A DNA stretch of 64,000 bases from Fasciola hepatica (lineage: Eukaryota; Platyhelminthes; Trematoda; Plagiorchiida; Fasciolidae), in NCBI GenBank assembly GCA_948099385.1, contig CANUEZ040000168.1, positions 10,636,001-10,700,000 on the forward strand. The letters are read 5' to 3'. Numbering within the stretch: the first letter of the stretch is position 1; each line of letters opens with the position of its first letter. This document shows positions 29,301 to 39,366 of this stretch, piece by piece. The translations under genes were made by a program, and so were the position numbers. The notes beneath the pieces were generated by a model. That model searched no databases. It saw only the letters and a list, made by a program, of their open reading frames with translations, and was not told where the DNA came from.

Positions 29301-31432
29301 GGCCATGTCCAAGCAAACGCTACCTATCCAGTGTGGTTGCAGCTAATCGGTAACCCATGACATGCTTTTCAGGCGCAACCATCTACACGACCTCCGGCAC
29401 CGTCGGATGTCCAAGGCCCAGATGAGGGCTGGCAACAGCTCAAGTGAGCCTCCTATGGAGCTCTAAGTGCCGCAGAAGACCCTGGTGCTATGAGGCCTCA
29501 CAAATAATGGATGCTTCCGTTATCAGCTGCTCTGTTGGATTCTTGCGTATCCGTCCTTCTGGATGCCACATTTAAATAATAGTTCAACTCTCTGAGATGC
29601 CAACAGACTAAGAGCCGGATAAATGACCGTGAGCAGTGGGGGATTATTTGATGTAGGGAAATGCAAGAGGCTGCTTCTATTGGCAATACTTGTAGCCTTT
29701 ACTGTTTGTTTAAGGATGCTGGCCCGGGTAAGCCCATAGCGGGCGAATTAATCAAGGAATCTGATGGCTCAATGATTCATTTCCAGAGAATTCGTCTGCA
29801 AGGCAGAGCTGAGCACATTAGGGAACAATTCACTTGGCCCCTTGAACTATGGGCCATCCGAATACACCTGTTAGATAAAAGACGAAGGTCGATGTCACCC
29901 CTTTATTCGAAACGGGAGTTGGGCCAGAGGGTATATTATTTAAAAGGTACAAAGCCGCTGGACTGGAAGGATTGTTGCCAAGTTTTTCAAGGTTGTAGGC
30001 GAAGTTTAGGCCTCGAAGTGAATAAAACTCCACCGGGTCAGTTGGATAGTGAGCAGATTCCCAGGATTAGGAGGTGAGTCAATGATTGCGCCTATTTACA
30101 ACAAAGGCGACAGGTCCTGTTGTGAAAACCAAAGAGGAATTAGCTTGACGAGAATGGCATTCGAAATGCCCGCGGGGAATATTCTTCACAGTCTACCCCT
30201 CCCCCGCGAGGTATGCGCTTTGGAATCAATTTGGTTTCCGACTCGGTCATTGCTGTATTGACCACATCTTTACACTTCGGTATGATGTCGGGCACAGACA
30301 CTTTCAGCAGGCCCATAACCTCTACCTTTTGGCCAAGTAGACCACACTTTTCCTAGGAGCTTCTTTCATTGAAGGGCATACCAGGGAAGTTTAATTCTCT
30401 TTTCATCATTTGTATGCTAACAGTCGTAGCCGAGTTCGTGCTCAAGGCAATATTTCACCCGAGTTCGCTAAGGAAAATGAACTTCATCAGAGTTAACCCC
30501 TTTCTCCCCTCCTCTTCAACTTTCCCATCAAGTTGACGCCCCAGGCCCTCTTATCCTCAATTGAGAATAGAAGCTTTCAGGTCTGCTCAGGCAGTAAAAC
30601 GTGTAGCCTGGCATGCACGAACGATGCTGCTGTTGTCAGCAAAGATAGAGGTAAGACGCCTCATTTCCTAGCTATCCTTAACAGCAGAGTAGCAACGTCT
30701 GGGATGTGTTCCGCGTTTTCGGAGTACAAACTGCTGCTGGAGGATTGAGCTGGCTCAACATCAAGTCCTGCCCCGGCAGGTCATGCTTTAACTGAGGTTG
30801 ATAGATTTTGTGCCCCAGGCAGCTTTCTTTCATCAGAATAATGGATACTGGATGGAGTTTCCCCCAGTATAAAGAAGGCGCGTTTGGTTTTTGCCAGCTG
30901 TTAGGTCGGCATGGCCCCCGGTTGTCCGTCAAAGGTCGAGCGCAAAAGGCTGCGGCTAGGTTGGTTCTTCTACCCGGCCCTTGAACTTGGCCGGTAAAGA
31001 CAAAAGACAGGCAAGGACTGTCTTCGTTGAAGCGTCGAAGTCTTTGTGGTACTTCCCGAACATTTTTGGAACACTGTGTTACCAGTGCGCAAGGTTTTGA
31101 GAACCTGAGGTCGGCCTCCAGACCGAATACCGGACTCAAACAGATTAAGGTGTTCGGGACTTGTGGTACTACTGCCCACCGGTAGACTTCCTCCGCGTAC
31201 GCTGATCTCCGAGACAGGTAGTCGTTGGTCAGCGGGTCGAAGTGGCCAGTATGTGACATGGCGAAAAGCTATGGAAATCATGACCGGTTGATCCGACCAA
31301 GTGGGAAGTGTGAGACTCCTGGGTTGTGGTCCACGTGGCTCACCTACCTAAAGGTTAAGAGCCTAAGGTGATATGGCTGGGTGCTGCGGTCAGTGGCAAA
31401 GTTGCATCCGAACTCTTTTCCAGTCCCCGTGA
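29301..31432 (+). pseudogene. RTE-like: reverse transcriptase
   Basis: Frame 29,661-30,077 opens with GPGKPIAGELIKESDGSMIH and RAEHIREQFTWPL, the RTE linker before RT. SMIAPIYNKGDRSCCENQRG then ISLTRMAF (30,080-30,165) is the 'VPIFKKG-CENHRGISL' block. FGFRLGHCCIDHIFTLRY, PLSPLLFNFPI and CTNDAAVVSKD follow; the last stands for YADDIALL and has lost an aspartate. The C-terminal part continues as SFIRI, LSVKGRAQKAAARLVLLPGP and, at the end, QWQSCIRTLF before the TGA at 31,430-31,432. The protein is inactive because of stops, frameshifts and the broken catalytic box. Confidence 0.85.
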
Positions 31433-33299
31433 TTAACACCTACCACCCAGATTTTTAACCTTTTCACTCGGTGTTTGTGTTCCTCTGCACCTCGCCCGCG
31501 GACACCGGAAGGTAGCAACCGAAACCGTAGAACCGAAGTGCAAGGTTGGAGGTTGAATAAACTGGACCTGAAACTGAGCGGTATACTTTTCATCGCATCC
31601 ATGGAATAGCGGTGCGATTTTGGAGGGTTCGGATAGCAGTCCGCTTTTATCGAGCGGTAATCACAGCTTCGGCAGGATTTCTAACTTGAGGTTGACTAGC
31701 ACCAGAACGATCCGTAAGTGTTCATCAAAGTGGCAGGGTTTTACCAATACGGAGTGTTCCTTAAAGTAACGATGAATAGATTCATCAGGTCAAACCGGGG
31801 CAGGTAGCTTAGAAGAGCAGAAGTGAGGTGAGAGTTCATACTCTTGTTTTAATAAATTGGTACTCTTTTGCTGCACCACTGGATTTTTAGTGACGGTGGT
31901 AAGAAAAATAGTTCACCGTGGAAAGACCTTGGTATCGGCAGGTAGCCTTATCTTGCAGGCCAAGAGCTGCCTGTAAGGTAATTTAAGGTTAAGATAATTA
32001 AGGGCTTGGCCGGATGGTATGGACGGGAATCTTGGTATGCCATCACCCTTCGTGGGTGAAGACGGAAGAACAAATGAGGCATCCGGTGAAAATGGGCAGT
32101 GCTGCGGGGTTTCCTTATTAGCAGGGTCGGGTCTGGGCCAAAAGTTAGAGGTGCCCATTTCCACCACAGCTGGCTTCGGGAAAGAGACATTCTCAGTATG
32201 AGGTATTCACGAGTTGCGTTAACTGCTCAGAAGAATGGTTAGGCCCACTCAGGAGATTAGCGTGGCTTCTCATCCAGCCGTGTTTTTACAAGTAAGCTCG
32301 TGGTACTCGAGGCTGCCAGGAGTGGACTGTTATCCTACCTTTCGGGAGAACCCCTATCAAGTTGCTTTTGTCCCCGACGGTTTAGCTGGATTGAGTAATA
32401 GGGCTGGAAAACGGGGAAAAGCAAACAAACAGAAGGAATGCATGCCTGATCGTTTGCAAGTGTCACCTAAATTTCCGGGATCTTTCTTCACGTGAGTGAA
32501 CTTCGGTTATCCTGGCAAATCACTGATGACAGATCTATGGGTTTGGTACCAAGTGAGTTAGTAGTGGTAAAAACAGAAGGAAGTACACGGAAGAGTAAAG
32601 TGACTCGAGGAAGGGTCCCATGCCACCGGTCCTGGGTTTTAAAGGCTTCACAGGAGGCCCGAATCACCGTAAAAGTCTCCCCCCTTTGAGTTTTGTGTAT
32701 GGTCAGTGGTTATCATCATCGTCTAGGAGTCCATGACCGCAGCCAGCTAGTGCCCATAAGCTTCTGCGTAGTGCAGACCATACTGAATAACGTAGGGTTA
32801 TGAAAATTGTGGAGCCAATCTCAGAAGTAAATCAGCCCTCCATAATACAGTCCAAAATATAAACAAGCCTGGCTTCATGAACATGGGGTGTGAGGGGTTA
32901 CTTTTGAGGGGTCAACGTTTAAAGAAAGAAAGCGATGAGACCAAGGCCATCTTCAGTATAGCACTGAATACGTTTTACTCAGGTCCACAACCATATACCC
33001 GTGGTTTTATAAAAACCATTGGTTGAATAAATCTACGGTTCTAGAATTCAGTGCCTTCTCTAAAGACTCGATCCTCAGTTGTGCTAAAGGAAGTCAGTAC
33101 TAATAGGTTGCTGACAGTGAGGTATGATTTATTAGCTGGGATAAGCTGAACCCAAGGATGGTGACCGGCCTGTGTCGAGCGCGATATAATTCCACAGCTT
33201 GGAGCATTTTACAACAAGTTGGTTCCCATTGCCAGCCTTCTTTGAGGACTGGAAAGTCTTGGGTTCCTGTGGCTTAGAGGATAAAGCATGTATAAAGAG
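31433..33299. other. Mostly unassigned; weak hint of a plus-strand LINE near 32.9-33.3 kb
   Basis: Short frames at 32,019-32,201, 32,235-32,495 and 32,492-32,689 on the plus strand lack motifs. Around 32,930-33,150 the plus strand can be read as ESDETKAIFSIALNTFY and then VVLKEVSTNRLLT, which loosely resembles the endonuclease-RT linker and first RT block of CR1/jockey-like LINEs. No GPDG or catalytic block follows clearly. I regard this as suggestive only. Confidence 0.3.
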
Positions 33300-33829
33300 A
33301 ATCTCAACAATTCAGTAGATGGAAATGCATCTTGGCTGATAATTTTTCAGTACTCCGGGTATCAGGCGCTGACTAGAGCTCGAGAATGGCCTATAGAAGG
33401 GGCAACAAGTCAAAAGTTCCGAAGCTTGCCAGAAGGCTGTAAAGGTCGATGGAACGGGTGAAGGACATGATGTATTAAAACAATACCTTTCATGTTTACG
33501 CTTGGCTGTGACACCGGACGCAATGCAAGCTAAGAGAGCTAAACGTTCAACTTCCAGCAAGCAGAGCAGCCAAAAACGTTTCTTGATTGGTGGAGGCCAA
33601 CTGTCCCTACTGCAAGCTGGCAAACGACGCACGGCCCAGGGGCGTCGAACAACATACAAACTGCTTAAAGCTAAGTGCTAACCGGTTATGTTTGTCCAGA
33701 ACAACTTTTGGTCATGAATTTATACATTTAAACTTAGTTATCTCCAGGTAGTTACAATTTTACACAGGAAACGGACCGAGTCTCATGTTTCATTCTCAGG
33801 GGATAGTGAGTAAATGTAGGCTACGTTTT

Positions 33830-35000
33830 TCACAAATTTAGGCAACAAGCACTCCGAAAATTGTTTGGCAAGAGAAACTTTGGGTTATCAATAAAGACTA
33901 GGTCAGTTTCAGACGGGACTATATCCCAACCGTGGTTGGGCATGGGATCAGTACATGAAAAATTTGAATTTCTGTTTTTCAGTAAGCGGCAAATGAGAGC
34001 TTTCATCAACACAGTCTTTTCTATCGGACAGGACATATCCTGTAAACTGAGAGGTGCGCAAATAGTGGATCCCAAGGCTAGTTTCAAGGAGTTTAGGACA
34101 ATTTGCAGCTGGCTCAGCAATAAAGAGGCGGGAGCAACTTGGCATCTGAGGGGTCCGTGGCAGCTCCTCGAGCCTGAGAAATTTATTCGCCAAGAGATGC
34201 ACCGATTTCCAGCCCACTCTAGATTACTAGCAGCGGGCAACACTTCAAGTATCATAATGCCCAGGTTCTGACGAGGAAAAAATAATCCATCTCAAGGTCG
34301 TCAGCGAAACTTAGTGAGATGCTTTGGTGCAGCATGAAAAATATGTCATTGATGTGAGTGAGGAAACGTAAGAGTGCAAGTGCATGCACTTGTATAACCA
34401 CGACGGTAGCGGGATCAGGTTGTTAGAAATATCCATCAAAGAAGCCACTTGTAAGCGATTTGATGTGCATGACGGTAGCCTAAGTGAGAGAAAACTGGAG
34501 CTCTGAGTTTCGTAACTAACAAGGTTTGCGGGACTAGATCAGATGCCTTGGGCATATCAAGGTAAGTAATAGTGATAGATCTATTTTTTTATCGGCGGCC
34601 ACCATTGCGAGATTAAAAATTCATACTGACAAGTCGGGCGTGAAAGTAATTTAAAATACTATGCCGCCCATTATGGATGGAATTGTGAAAGAGTAAGAAG
34701 TCAGACATCCGCCGTTTCATGACGAGTTCTAATAATCTGGGAAGAATCGGAGTGTGGTTTATGGGATGGTGGTTTGAGGGATCTGGTTCTGAAGACGGTA
34801 CCGTCTTTCACCGTGAAGGATGTATAGTGCACCTGGGAGAAAGATTGCAGACACTGAGCAATGAGGTAGCGACGTCTGTTCCTCCAAGACGTAGAACTGG
34901 TGATGGAACACCACGGCGGCAGTGACGTGAGGACTGCTGAATACGAGTAAGCCGGTTGATCACCTCGTTTAAGGTGAAGTCTGGATCTGACAACCTGCAC
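33830..35000 (-). pseudogene. LINE-F: reverse transcriptase
   Basis: From 34,993 the minus strand reads DFTLNEVINRLTRIQQSS and then LRLGGTDVATSLLSV (opening RT blocks). Near 34,560 it has ITYLDMPKASDLVPQTLL (the 'DMSKAFDRVPH-LL' block, with phenylalanine replaced by serine). Near 34,350 it has THINDIFFMLHQSIS, and SFADDLEM at 34,291-34,311 with both catalytic aspartates. Downstream, the 141-codon frame 34,255-33,830 has no conserved block and is probably out of frame. The 33,312-33,659 frame is likewise not convincing. Confidence 0.75.
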
Positions 35001-36070
35001 TTGGCGGCAGGAGCTGTGGGTGGGGCTAGCTGAGAGAGTCTGTAACCATGGAATCAACAAAGCAGGAATTAACAGTCTCCGTTGCCGCGATAGGTGAGGT
35101 GATGCGGAAGTTTTATCTAAAATTAGAAAGTCGGTGCGGGCTGACTTGCTTTGATTTCTGTTCTGTAGAAGGTCTGCCAACTTGGAGAAATTGACAGGGT
35201 ACTGCATGGCGTGTGTGCCTTGTTCTTCGAGAACATCGTTGGTCCTGATTCACTTTGCTACCAAGGGACGATGAAGCAGCAAGAATGGCCGTCAGTCACC
35301 ATTGTTGTTTTGTTCCTTCTGGAGCTTTGGGTTATCACTTTGCGTGCTGATCTGAACCGAGCTTCGGGTTTGGTTTGACCTGAGGCCAGTTTTGATAATT
35401 GCGGACGGCATGTTGGATAATTTGGCATGTAGCAAACCAGTGGCCATCTAAGTGTCGATTCGCGGGAGGTTATCTCGGTATATTGATGGAAGAGTGCAGA
35501 CAAGATTGTCCCAGATGATTGTTGGAGGCAGGTTTTTGGAGGGGTTGAACTCATCATCAAAAATTTTAGAGCCGACGGGGTGCCTGAAACCCTTCTGTAC
35601 TCATGTTTCAAGGAGTAACTCACTAATTCAGCAATCATATCAGCTATCCACAAGAGGAAATCTCATTAAAGTAAATTGTTCTTTCTGGTTGGAGAAATCA
35701 CACGTTGAGTCTGTGGGCCTACTTCGATGTGGGGAACAAATAGTTTTAAGTTGTTCGCTGTTGAGTAGGTTTACCAGCCTACGGTAGTGAAGTCAAAGTC
35801 AGCAGCGACCATCTTGTAGTTCGGTGAAATTTGGGAGAAACGGTCAGAATCCTCGGAAAATAGACGAAGTTCAGCTACGAAAGATTATGAGGGCTAGTAG
35901 ACTCATTCAAAGTATAGAAACGGCCTACGTATTGGAATGGTCAGCCCAATGGACTCTGGTGTCCCATTAAAGGTCCGGTGCGAGAAGATGTATGGGGAAA
36001 TTTCGAGGCTAGCAAAAATGTGGCAGACTACACCACCGCTAATTCTGTTCGTTCTAGGTACCTGGTAGCT
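35001..36070 (-). pseudogene. LINE-F: endonuclease and linker
   Basis: Around 36,060-35,800 the minus strand reads SSYQVPRTNRISGGVV (the 'Y-x-R-DR-GGGV' block), then IPIRRPFLYFE and VAADFDFTTVGW. The last is a decayed GDFN-P-I-W block. The frame 35,653-35,258 covers the later part (LKHEYRRVSGTP) without a clear SDH. Frame 35,207-34,701 overlaps the linker and RT start. This is an endonuclease by order and by two blocks; it is inactive. Confidence 0.6.
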
Positions 36071-37150
36071 GGAAAGCGAGATTTAGTTAGTTGGGGTGGA
36101 ATAAGTTAGTTAGAATTCAGCGATGAGTGTGAGGTCCGGGCTCGTAGACCTGGCGACCTCTTGGGGGGAACTTGATCATGCTCTCACGCTTACTTCTCGG
36201 CTGAGGTTGAAACATATACGGTTGCCAATAATATTATTGTCATTAAAAAATCAAATCAAGATGGAACGAGTGTTAAATTTTATGAGGGTTATGGGAGCGG
36301 TACAGCTGGGCGGTGAAACATTGCCTTCTCGAGGTCAACAGGTAGGACCTTGACAGAAATTCCTCGATGTGGTTCTCCGGGAGGAGACTGTCAGTGCGTC
36401 TTCACTGGTGGAGTCGAAAGGCTTTAGCAGGGGTTTATTGTTGAGGAGGCTGAAACAGAAGAAGAGGGCTGGGCGTACCGTGAAGGTTGCCAACCCTCAC
36501 ACACAAGGTCGATGAGTTAAACACGGAATCTAAAGACCTCCGCGTAACAGTGGCAAAGAGGTTCAGGTAGCTTCTGAAAGAGAAGGCTAAGGGTAGCAGT
36601 GCCGTGGGTGATTATGAGGGGCAAGAAAACGGGAGGTTTTGGAAGACTCAGACCAGAAGGCAGCGGTGTAAGTGTAGGGGTGGCAGCACAGTGGTGGGAA
36701 ACAGATGGGTAATGTGTGACTCAGATTGATCAAGGAGCCCGTAGTGGCCCGTTCGAGAGTAGGAAGTCGAAAGGGTGGATGGGGTCAAACGGTTTGGCGG
36801 AAGGGGGTCGGGTGTAATGTATTGGTGGGATTCTTGCAGAAATGGAGGAAGGGAATGAAGGCTCATATTGAGCTGCAACAGACATGGGGGTCTAGAACAG
36901 CGTCTGCCTACTGACCATTTGGCTTTTGCTATATTTAGAAAAAGGGTGATATGATGAGGTAGGGCTTGGTGGTATCTGTTTGTCCTAGGAGAGGTGAGCT
37001 GTGGTCTAGTTAGAGGGCGGACGAGGTCCGTTGACCCTGAGATTGGCTGTCTTGAGGGGAAGCAAGGGCTGCCGTAAAGGTTCTTCCGAGATAGCTGTGA
37101 AGGGCGTCGGAGTATACGGATCGGCCAGCGAGCTAGTTGGAACACAAGGT
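36071..37150 (-). pseudogene. LINE-F: possible ORF1, pyrimidine-rich
   Basis: The 165-codon frame 37,145-36,648 is rich in serine, proline, leucine and histidine, as expected from a pyrimidine-rich strand. It has no RNA-binding motif. Its place just upstream of the endonuclease fits an ORF1. The bias alone could generate such a frame, so confidence is low. Confidence 0.35.
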
Positions 37151-37887
37151 GAAATTTAAGATGTGTTGCTTCGGGTAGATTCTTTTGGATATCTAGGCCA
37201 TGGAAGCTGGCCGATCTTTCATTGCTGGAGGAGGCTTCAAGCCAACATTGAGAGTTGGCATGGTGATTCTTAGATAGTATCAGGTTTAAGAAAACTTAAG
37301 ACCTTTGGAGTTCATTGCTTAGGGAAGACTTCAGGCACATGATCCGAGTGTACTTCTTGGAGTGTGTCTACGTTGGACGGCTGGGGCGATTGTGCAATAT
37401 TTTTTTCAGAGCCGCTACGGAGTAACAATTCGAACACTTACGAGGGCAAATTGTGGCCAACGTTTATTGCCGGTAATCGGCTGCGTGACTTGTACCTACA
37501 AATATGGGCTGCATAACGTATTTCTCGCTGAACTGGAGCCTTATCAGCCGCAATTCTGATCCTCCCAATGGGAGAACTGTGGCCACTTCGCTTTACGTGC
37601 TCTTAGACCTCGTGTCAACATACCTGCACTAAACCGTTTCATTGCACGGCGTGAAACAAGGGGAGCAGAATACTACACCTAATAGAGAGGAACGTCGAAA
37701 ACGAACAAAAATTGATGGAAGAATAGCCCCAAATCAGCGAAGACAGGAAGGTTTCAAAATGAGGGATTATAACCAACCACAGAACCACAAGGTGAGCCGT
37801 CTTGCCGTGACATACTAAATGGTCATTCCACTCCTACTGGTCGATGTAAAGTTCGGCCAGTAGAACGTTCGAGCGACGCTTTGTGAC
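37151..37887. other. Unassigned flank of BEL-2
   Basis: No gene was recognised; the 65-codon frame at 37,362-37,559 has no motif. The last ~40 bases (37,846-37,887) loosely resemble the 40 bases just inside the right repeat of BEL-2 (47,726-47,767), including the word GAGCGAC and a CGGCCAGT/CGGCCAGTGG stretch. Confidence 0.35.
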
Positions 37888-38249
37888 CAACTTCGACAAA
37901 ACTGAAAACCAAGTCAATTCCAAATAGCTACGGTACTATTTACAACAAATAAGGCAACTTCACAATAACCAAAACTCAATGGAGTTTCCTCTGGGCTCGA
38001 AAGCCCCTAATTGAACAGTAAGTCAACAACTGCGGCCAATTTACAGCAAAATGTGAGAAACAGAAGATGGAAGTACCGAACATAGTCACAACAAAGTTCA
38101 AGCGGAGTGACCCACGCTCGAGGCGGCGATGGGGGTCCGACTTGCGACAAAGATTTAGAGCAATAAAACAGGTAATCGGAATTTTGATAAAGATGGTTCA
38201 TACTAATGAAATGGTTTTGTTTGCAACATGGATGTTGGTGAGTGGAACA
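37888..38249 (-). repeat. BEL-2 LTR-like repeat (left, 3' side of element)
   Basis: This 362-bp repeat starts CAACTTCGAC and ends GTGGAACA. It matches 47,768-48,129 except for G versus A in the 'GATGGGGGTCC/GATGAGGGTCC' stretch near 38,130. In element orientation it begins TGTTCCAC. It lies next to the integrase C-terminal domain, as expected of a 3' LTR. Confidence 0.8.
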
Positions 38250-39366
38250 TGGTTTGCTGAACTCGTTGACACCACCCTCCCAAAATCGGAGCCGGATTTT
38301 CCTCGTGCACCGCTAGGTGTAGTCGGCCTCGTGCACCAGCTCGCCCTAGGGTACCCCATTACCCTTTACTGATCATCGTCATTAGCAGCTTCCAGTTGGA
38401 CAGGTAGACCAACTATCAGTGGTTCTGCCTGTTTGGCAGATCCGAAGACCCGCTCCCTGCTTGAGGAGAGCTGGCTGCTGAACTGATGCCACGAATGTCC
38501 GGTTCATCTTCAAAAAGACAAACACTTCTAGCGTCACGGGGCACCAATCTTTTACCAGTTCGCACTTTTGCCTCTTGTGCCAATCCGTCTTCCGAAGGTG
38601 GTACCCCTTGGATGACTCCGACTGTCCACCGGCTACGAAGCGAGGCCTTTGAAGCTAGTAGCACTACTTCATTCGAGCTGAACTACTTTTTAGAGTTTTC
38701 CATATCTACCGCTGTCGTAATAGTGGAAGGCACTCCTTGGTCCATCTCTTCCAAATGAAAAATGTATGGTAGTTTGTCTGTCTTCATTGACTAATCATTC
38801 TGTATCTCAACGAATTGGGCAGAACACCTCAAGAGCCTTCCGTTATTATAAGTAGGTTTTTGGGAGTGAGCACCGACAGATCACGACAGTCTGAGGTTTA
38901 AGGTACTAGCGGTCGTCTGTTTAACACCTGTTCACTGTCCGTAAGAAAAGTCAGTAATATTTCGTCAGTCATCGGCTGTTCGTCACAAGTAAAATAAGCA
39001 TCCTCCTAACGGAAGGCACCATGATCTCCCATATGCTACCACGGTGACTGGCATGAGGGGGTTGAAGTGCCACTGCACGCCCCGTTGCAACAATCTATCA
39101 TCAGTCTAATAGCTAGGACAGTCTCTCACCAGAATATCTAATTACCTTTGGTTTGTTCCATTATCAATAAAAAGTCTAACGGTGCACTTCTCCTCTACGT
39201 GAAAGGCTGTATTGTCATATTGAGTGAACCTGTGCTCGGAGAATAAAAAACTTCAGCACTCGCTTGGCTTATCTAGAGGCAGGTGAAGATGAGTCTCTGG
39301 AGTTTCTCAATGCTGCATCCATGTTTACTGACAACGGGACAAAATGATCTATTCCGACATTCTTAT
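38250..39366 (-). pseudogene. BEL-2 integrase: catalytic core and C-terminal domain
   Basis: Reading the minus strand from 39,366, the pieces LFIDNGTNQ (DNGT block), DRLLQRGVQWHFNP (W-x-FNPP block) and QPMTDEILLTFLTDSEQVLN followed by RRPL match the BEL/Pao integrase core and the 'LTDEE-L-T-L-E-E-ILN-RPL' block. Frame 38,664-38,416 has TVGVIQGVPPSEDGLAQEA and RTGKRLVPRDARSVCLFE, the C-terminal domain with its 'R-x-x-x-LC-LE' ending. Several frames are used, so it is dead. Confidence 0.8.

Larger units (their letters stand above)
28470..31432 (+). mobile_element. RTE-like non-LTR retrotransposon, decayed
   Basis: On the plus strand an AP endonuclease is followed by an RT with the C-terminal region typical of RTE-clade LINEs. 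The order and spacing are complete from the endonuclease start to a plausible natural stop at 31,430-31,432, but there are many frameshifts and stops. It is the only RTE-like element recognised here. No second copy exists in the window. Confidence 0.85.
33300..37150 (-). mobile_element. LINE-F, decayed non-LTR retrotransposon
   Basis: The minus strand reads a pyrimidine-rich ORF1-like part, an AP endonuclease, a linker, RT fingers and an RT palm with an intact FADD box. The element is full of stops and frame changes. RT blocks resemble CR1-like elements but differ in sequence from LINE-A and LINE-C. The plus strand is purine-rich around 36.5-37 kb as in LINE-C, so it may be a distant relative of that family. 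The 3' end is uncertain. Confidence 0.7.

Noticed and set aside
33861..34271. 136-codon plus-strand frame
   Set aside because: It is antisense to the LINE-F RT, whose FADD box and neighbouring blocks fix the coding strand here.
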